Shown here: in pieces, positions 8,235 to 12,695 of the stretch
Numbering within the stretch: position 1 is the stretch's first letter
Layout: every line of letters starts with the position of its first letter
Assembly: GCA_004151065.3 (NCBI GenBank)
Contig: NWUY0300069881.1
Span: 15,817-28,511, forward strand
DNA: 12,695 bases
Reading direction: 5' to 3'
Origin: Larix sibirica
Taxonomy: Eukaryota; Streptophyta; Pinopsida; Pinales; Pinaceae
Notes under the pieces: model-generated
The model's database searches: none
Told to the model about the DNA's origin: nothing
Seen by the model: the letters and a program-made list of their open reading frames with translations, nothing else
Made by a program: the position numbers and the translations under genes

Positions 8235-8240
8235 ATGTAA
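8235..8240 (+). promoter_or_regulatory. Minimal upstream ORF AUG-UAA
   Basis: ATGTAA at 8235-8240 is a start codon directly followed by a stop, 70 bases before the preferred main ATG. In Arabidopsis, AUG-UAA elements in the NIP5;1 leader are known to stall ribosomes in response to boron. Whether this one is transcribed or acts that way is unknown. A random six-base match is quite possible. Confidence 0.4.
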
Positions 8241-8310
8241 TAATTCGTGGCCATCTCCCAAAAGGATAGCGCGGCGTCAAAAGCCAGCAAAAATGATATA
8301 CACAGCCAGA

Positions 8311-8734
8311 ATGGCCTCCCTTTGCTGCAAGGCTTTCAGACTCAAATCTACTTTGGGGCCTTCATGCAGAGACAGTCCAGGCAATATATCCAGAGGCATC
8401 TCCAATCCATCCAGGCATCCCGAATCATTATTTCATTGCAGAACTGGGCCTATTTCTTCTGTAAAGGACGTCCGTATTGGTGCCAGGGCTGTCATGGATT
8501 TAAGCAGAAGTCGGGTTAAAGCGGAGGCTTTAGGGCAGAATTGCGGTGACAGGGTTTGGATTCACACGAATGGGGACAACAAGCGGGTAATTGTCTCTGA
8601 TATGGAGTCCGAGAAGCCAAATGCAGAGGAGAATGGCGATAAATGCAATCAGAGTTCTTCGACGCCCAAGTTTCTTACATTGCCGAATATGTTGACACTG
8701 GGGCGAGTCGCTGCAGTTCCTCTTCTAATTGCCG
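8311..8734 (+). CDS. PGP1: Phosphatidylglycerophosphate synthase, first coding exon (partial)
   Basis: The enzyme joins CDP-diacylglycerol and sn-glycerol 3-phosphate to give phosphatidylglycerophosphate and CMP, the committed step to phosphatidylglycerol in plastid and mitochondrial membranes. Recognition rests on residues 120-141 (KFLTLPNMLTLGRVAAVPLL, then IA). This closely matches the start of the membrane domain in plant PGP1 and bacterial PgsA, where NxLTLxR opens the first transmembrane helix. Residues 1 to about 60 are rich in Ser, Arg, Lys and Cys and poor in acids, as in a plastid (or dual) targeting peptide. A polar, poorly conserved linker follows. The CDP-alcohol phosphatidyltransferase motif DGxxARx8GxxxDxxxD lies in later exons outside the window, so about half of a roughly 300-residue protein is visible. 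I chose ATG 8311 because it reads MASLCC and has A at -3 and G at +4. ATG 8293 would add MIYTAR in frame, and the frame is open back to a stop at 8188. GC content is clearly higher than in the flanks. Confidence 0.88.
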
Positions 8735-8740
8735 GTGAGT
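8735..8740 (+). other. 5' splice site (donor) of PGP synthase intron 1
   Basis: GCCG|GTGAGT gives a donor with a full consensus intron side. It falls right after codon 141 plus one base (phase 1), exactly where similarity to PGP synthases ends. Read-through would add about 24 unrelated residues and stop at 8806-8808. The split codon begins with G. Confidence 0.85.
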
Positions 8741-10542
8741 CTGAGCCATTTGTGAACAATCACCCACGAAAATTGCTTCCTTTGGTTTTAGCCTTTTCAT
8801 TTATTTAGCATAATCATCTCTCATTCAGATGAATCCGAAAACATTTTCCAGCTTATCTCATACCAACTTTCAAGTCATTGATGCTACAGAAGTTAGCAGA
8901 TAAGAAAGGCTTATCAGTTATTCAGTTTCAATTTGTCTAGAATGAAATACCCGTAGGTTTCTTGTTTCAGCCCTAAACTTGTCATCAAACAGTTTTGCTT
9001 CAGCCAACAGGGCATTGGTTCACTGGTCAGTCAATGGAATATCAAGCCATCCACTTGGGTTCAATTTTCATTGTGGTCTGCCCCACCAGTGTGGCATGAG
9101 TTTCAAAAAGGGACGAGGTCGAGTGCAAGTCTATGGAAATTTGGCAAAATATTTTTTTCCAGACCTGGCATCTAAGGCAAAGAAGTTCGCACTTTGCAGT
9201 GCAGTCCTTTTTGAAGCTCTTAGAAAAGGTTTTGATTTTTTACGAGAATATCTTTATCTCTATTTAGAGGTAAAAGCAAAATTTATATTTTCATCAGGTT
9301 AGCCCAATACTTATCAGAGTTACTGTCTTTCGGGCACTCACGGCTCCCTTAAAGCTGACTATAAAAGAGAAAACTTAGACAGGACTGAAAAACTTTTTTT
9401 CCATAGTCCACACTCTCTAGAAACAGACATGATTTAAAAAACTAAAGGTTGATATATGATCTGACTGTAAAACTAGTATATATTTAACACCATTGAGCCA
9501 AACAGATAAAGATGCTTGAGCCACATTTTTTGACGCAGCAGTTCTAGAATGCTGCATCCAGATCCCTAGTGCTTCCAATGACAACTGCAGGAGGTGTCTG
9601 AATCCCTGGATCTCTTTATCCTGGTCCTTTCATTATTATTTTTAGTGAGTTTGATTGCCTCAAGAATTTTCTCTCTGCTTGCCAAGATGTCCTAATGGTG
9701 TCAACTGATTAGGTCTCATTAGCTAACCTGGGCACTGTTAAACAAATTCTGGGCAGTGTTTGTGGCCTTATTAGCAGATCTGGGCAAAGCTTTCCATCAT
9801 CGAGCAGCTATGAAAGGGCATTCTGAGCAGCCCCGTCTCCTGTAGCATCAGGGTATTTGTGCAACAAGCAGGTCATGTGCAGATTGGTGTAGCCTAGCAG
9901 TGAACCAATGATCACCCTCAAGTTAATCCTATTTCTCTAAAGGCTGTGACAGAGCCCTCTCTGATTCTGTTTCTGCTAGTGTCCTTAATTGGGTAGCAAC
10001 AAGCCTCAGATGGTATTAGTGGTAACTGGTAACTTTATTTGTATCCTGGGCTGACTTGGACATAAAAGAGGCATTCTGAGGTATTTTTGTGGGTAACACC
10101 TCTAGGTTGCAGTTGGGCTAGCTGTGTTCTTTGGGTCTTTAACTACACCTGCTAGTTCTTGCTGTAACATAGAGCAAACACAAAAGATACCATCTTGAGG
10201 ATTTTGACCTGGACAAAATTATAGTAGTTTTTACATTTTTGGTCATTAAACCCCCTTTGATTGAAGAGGGTACAAATTTCCCTACAATATATCTTCTTTA
10301 CAACCAGAAGACCTTTGGAACAGATCTGTGACTGATGTCACCGAGGACTTGTAAGTTGCAACTGTTCTTATTTGAAAAGATCACATTAGCACAGGGACTC
10401 ACCCTAACAACATTCTTGCATTATCACAGGAACCAGTGTTTCTGCATTAACACAGCCCACTCCAAAAGCTTCGTCAATGGTATTATTATTGAAGCATGCT
10501 CGACTGGTTTTGATCCTGGCTTACCATCACTGCAAGTGCTCT

Positions 10543-10591
10543 AACTTTCTGCTAGTTACAGCTTGTCCAACTTTCTGCTAACTGCAGCTTG
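10543..10591 (+). repeat. Short tandem repeat, period 26 bp
   Basis: AACTTTCTGCTAGTTACAGCTTG (10543-10565) and its near copy at 10569-10591 differ at three positions. This is a local duplication in the intron with no evident function. Confidence 0.75.
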
Positions 10592-10806
10592 ATGGATTCA
10601 CAAAGTAATAGTAGTTAAGTATTTAGTTGACAGTTTCTCCTAATAGGAATGGTTTGTTGACATATGGGAATTAATGGGAACTCCTTGGATGCATAAGGCC
10701 TTTGTTCATCTCATGGAGCTCTTTCATTAGTTGCTGAGTGGGGGTATATTGCATGTAGCTGCCGCCAACTAGTATATGAGATTTTCAGTAATTCGATTTT
10801 CTAAAT

Positions 10807-10926
10807 TACACTGAGAGTGTTATTGACCTGATGGGAATGCTTGTATACAACACAAAATAATTTGATACTGTACATAATGCAATAATTACTTTCATATTGG
10901 ATTGATATCCTTGTAGCTTGGGAATG
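10807..10926 (+). repeat. Direct repeat, copy 1 of a ~120-bp unit (185-bp spacing)
   Basis: This segment (CACTGAGAGTGTTATTGACC at 10809 onward, through AATGCAATAATTACTTTC) recurs at 10992-11112 with an offset of about 185 bp and some small indels. Identity is about 80% by eye. The pair could be a segmental tandem duplication or the end repeats of an inserted element. If the latter, only about 65 bp lies between the copies, too little for a coding transposon. Confidence 0.8.
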
Positions 10927-10991
10927 AACAAAAGGAAGTTCTCGTTCATTCTTCAGTTATCTACAATAATTGGACGGTCTAAAATTTAAAT

Positions 10992-11112
10992 AGCACTGAG
11001 GGTGTTATTGACCTGATTGGAATGCTTGTGTTCAACACAATAAGTAATTTGATATTGTATATAATGCAATAATTACTTTCTTTGTCGATTGATGTTCTTG
11101 TGGCTAGGGAAT
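10992..11112 (+). repeat. Direct repeat, copy 2 of the ~120-bp unit
   Basis: The diverged partner of 10807-10926 ends in TTGTGGCTAGGGAAT where copy 1 has TTGTAGCTTGGGAAT. Substitutions are spread evenly, so the duplication is not recent. Confidence 0.8.
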
Positions 11113-11179
11113 TCTTATTTTTGTGATATTTCTCAGACATAGTTCACTTGAACTTCCAAGGGATAGAATAAAGGGATGT

Positions 11180-11223
11180 GAGATGGTGGTTGAGAAGATT
11201 GGAAAGGTTGAGATGGTGGTTGA
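11180..11223 (+). repeat. 30-bp direct repeat with a heptad-like peptide reading
   Basis: GAGATGGTGGTTGA occurs at 11180-11193 and 11210-11223, exactly 30 bp (10 codons) apart. In the frame from 11180 it reads EMVVEKIGKV then EMVVERLDQVD before a stop at 11243. This is coiled-coil-like (alternating hydrophobic and charged residues). It may be a relic of coding sequence carried by a transposon, but it is short and unsupported by any domain match. Confidence 0.55.
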
Positions 11224-11401
11224 AAGACTAGATCAGGTTGATTAAACAATTGGAAAATGTTATAAGCCATTTTTGAAATCCCCGACTCGGTTAATGTGGA
11301 GTTGCCAGGTTTAAAAGACTAGATTAGATTGCTTGAACAAGTGGAAAATGTCATAAGCCATATTTGAAATCACCGACTCAGTTAATGTGGAGTTGCCAGG
11401 T
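11220..11401 (+). repeat. Tandem duplication, 2 x 91 bp
   Basis: Units 11220-11310 and 11311-11401 repeat with a period of exactly 91 bp. They share TGGAAAATGTNATAAGCCAT and end in GTTAATGTGGAGTTGCCAGG. Identity is about 87% by eye. The unit overlaps the 30-bp repeat just before it, so this part of the intron has undergone nested duplications. Confidence 0.85.
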
Positions 11402-11423
11402 GAATCTCACTACCTCAAAATTA

Positions 11424-11750
11424 TAATCTGACTTGTAACTCTAAAGGCTGTTTACTTTTGGCAGCAACTCGTCTCCCTTCACATGAAGAGAAGAGCAATT
11501 CTTTCTTTGTTCTTCTACGTAAGAAAAAAATATTTCCCCAATGACAATGCCAGTGGCCCAGTTGAGATGTTGCCCACTGAGAATGATCCCAGAGCATCCA
11601 CAGTCTGCGTCCCCAGCTGTCTCTTGGACCAAAGGGGTTAACCCTTATTCAGCCTCAAGGACACTGCTCACTGCCACCTCAGCAATTTCCCTGCTCTATA
11701 TCAAATTTGGATTACCAGTTTCCATTGAAGCTCTTGGACTTTAGTTTTTG
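11424..11750. other. GC-richer patch in the intron, identity unknown
   Basis: Base composition is visibly more balanced than in its neighbours, and both strands carry open frames of 63-67 codons (11541-11744 on +, 11441-11632 on -). Neither matches a family I know, and no acceptor plus family motif supports an exon of the PGP synthase. It may be part of an unrecognised transposon. Confidence 0.3.
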
Positions 11751-12695
11751 CAATGAGCTTAAAAGCAAAAAGAAAGTGGTTATGATGTAGGTCTGAAAAT
11801 AGGAGCCAAAAGAATAATAACTATTAGCACACATTTACAAGGAAAACAAGAAACAAAAATCACTTCGATACCCTTCCCACAAGGCACCCTTATCTAGACT
11901 ACAAGACATTTATCAATTGTTGGTGTGAGATGCAGAAGATGTAAAGGAAAAATGAGATCTACAAACTGCAGAGAGGGTGGAAATCCCATTCATCCATAAA
12001 TCTCATACATAAATAAATCTGTGAATTTCATAGGGGGTGCAAGTCTATCCATTTACAAACCTTGGAAAGAAAAACATTATGGAGTCTCCAAGGAACAATC
12101 GAACAATTTCAAACAGAATTTAAAGTGAAAATAACCTTGCATGAGAGTCCATTACAGCAGAACATTTCTATTTAACCGAAGGATGGATTAAAAGCTTCCA
12201 TGTGTTGCTATAAGGCTCATAAACACAAATACACGGGCAAGGGGACAGAGCCATGAAATGCCTATAATACATTGCATCAACTGACCCAAGAATACATTAG
12301 TAATGGGGCTAAGCCACTAAAAACTTTCAATATGTGTGAGTCATTTACAAGATTCATGGTTAAAATCTACAATTTTGAGAAGAAAAAAAGGCAAAATATC
12401 AAAAGAGTCTCTCAAAACTAAGTAGACATACTTGTAGTGTGATTGATGAATCCTTTAGTTTGGTTATAGGATTTGAATCAATATTACATTTATCGTGTCG
12501 GTGAATATATCATTGATGGTCCGGAATTTAATTTATTGGTAGTGCCAAAGAAAGTATCAGAAAATATCAGGAAACTTAAAAAATACAAAAATAATATTTT
12601 GTTACAATTTTTTAAACACGTAAAGCAACAACAACATCAAATAAACACATTGCCACATGAATATGGAAAGAAAACTGATATATAAGATGTATAAG
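11751..12695. other. AT-rich intron DNA, nothing recognised
   Basis: No repeat pair, RNA gene or exon was identified. A 70-codon + strand frame at 12473-12685 (with VGEYIIDGPEFNLLV inside) has no family match, low-complexity Lys/Asn/Gln composition in its second half and no sign of being an exon. Confidence 0.45.

Larger units (their letters stand above)
8735..12695 (+). other. Intron 1 of the PGP synthase gene, open at the window end
   Basis: I searched the whole stretch on the + strand by eye for the next conserved parts of the protein (an aromatic stretch with WWG, then the DWLDGxxAR catalytic motif) and found neither. The intron is therefore at least 3.96 kb, or the gene is broken. It holds several direct repeats, listed separately, and scattered short frames without recognisable domains, including one of 107 codons at 8979-9302. 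Base composition changes along it: moderate GC at 9500-10800 and AT-rich after 11760. Such introns are typical of large-genome plants, especially gymnosperms. Confidence 0.7.

Noticed and set aside
8247-8519. 90-codon + strand frame overlapping the PGP synthase exon
   Set aside because: It begins with GTG rather than ATG and runs out of frame with the exon that carries the conserved membrane-domain motif, so it is a shadow frame.
8735-8808. Continuation of the PGP synthase frame past the donor to a stop at 8806
   Set aside because: The residues after the GTGAGT donor bear no resemblance to the family, which should continue into the first transmembrane helix. This is intron read-through.
8979-9302. 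107-codon + strand frame in intron 1
   Set aside because: No family motif, no suitable match to the next part of PGP synthase, and a length that chance allows in 4 kb. It would need a transcript to be believed.
1-12695. CRISPR arrays, bacterial operons, phage or defence genes
   Set aside because: No regularly spaced short repeats, ribosome-binding sites with tight gene packing, or bacterial families were found. The window is plant nuclear DNA.

Overview
The window looks like nuclear DNA of a seed plant, most likely a gymnosperm with a large genome. The evidence is one plant nuclear gene start with a plastid-type leader, an intron of at least 3.96 kb that never reaches its next exon, AT-rich intergenic DNA, and old, stop-riddled copies of plant LINE, Ty3/gypsy, SINE and MITE elements. 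The gymnosperm assignment is inferred from gene and intron layout and cannot be proven from the sequence.

The only host gene I can support is the first coding exon of a phosphatidylglycerophosphate synthase (PGP1/PgsA type, CDP-alcohol phosphatidyltransferase) on the + strand. It starts at 8311 (or in frame at 8293) and ends at a GTGAGT donor at 8735. Everything from 8735 to the window end is its intron 1. The catalytic exons lie outside the window. Two very short upstream ORFs, one of them a bare AUG-UAA, precede the start codon.

The 8 kb upstream of the gene is layered transposon debris. It holds a minus-strand LINE endonuclease ghost (about 600-1215), a 216-bp MITE with 33-bp inverted ends and a 7-bp target duplication (2010-2225), and a tRNA-derived SINE on the minus strand (about 2301-2465). 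It also holds two tandem duplications in AT-rich DNA (3214-3343 and 4012-4149, the second containing the only N), and the integrase-to-LTR end of a decayed Ty3/gypsy element on the + strand (about 4690-6170). A possible minus-strand coding ghost of unknown identity follows (about 6600-7390). A second, divergent minus-strand SINE with a 15-nt poly(A) tail ends the series (7508-7766). The two SINEs share a core after their B boxes and look like members of one family.

The intron contains several diverged direct repeats (10543-10591, 10807-11112, 11180-11223, 11220-11401) and a GC-richer patch (about 11424-11750), with no recognisable exon. I found no CRISPR, operon, phage or defence-like system. 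The most notable signals are the SINE pair, the clean MITE and the minimal upstream ORF of the PGP synthase gene.
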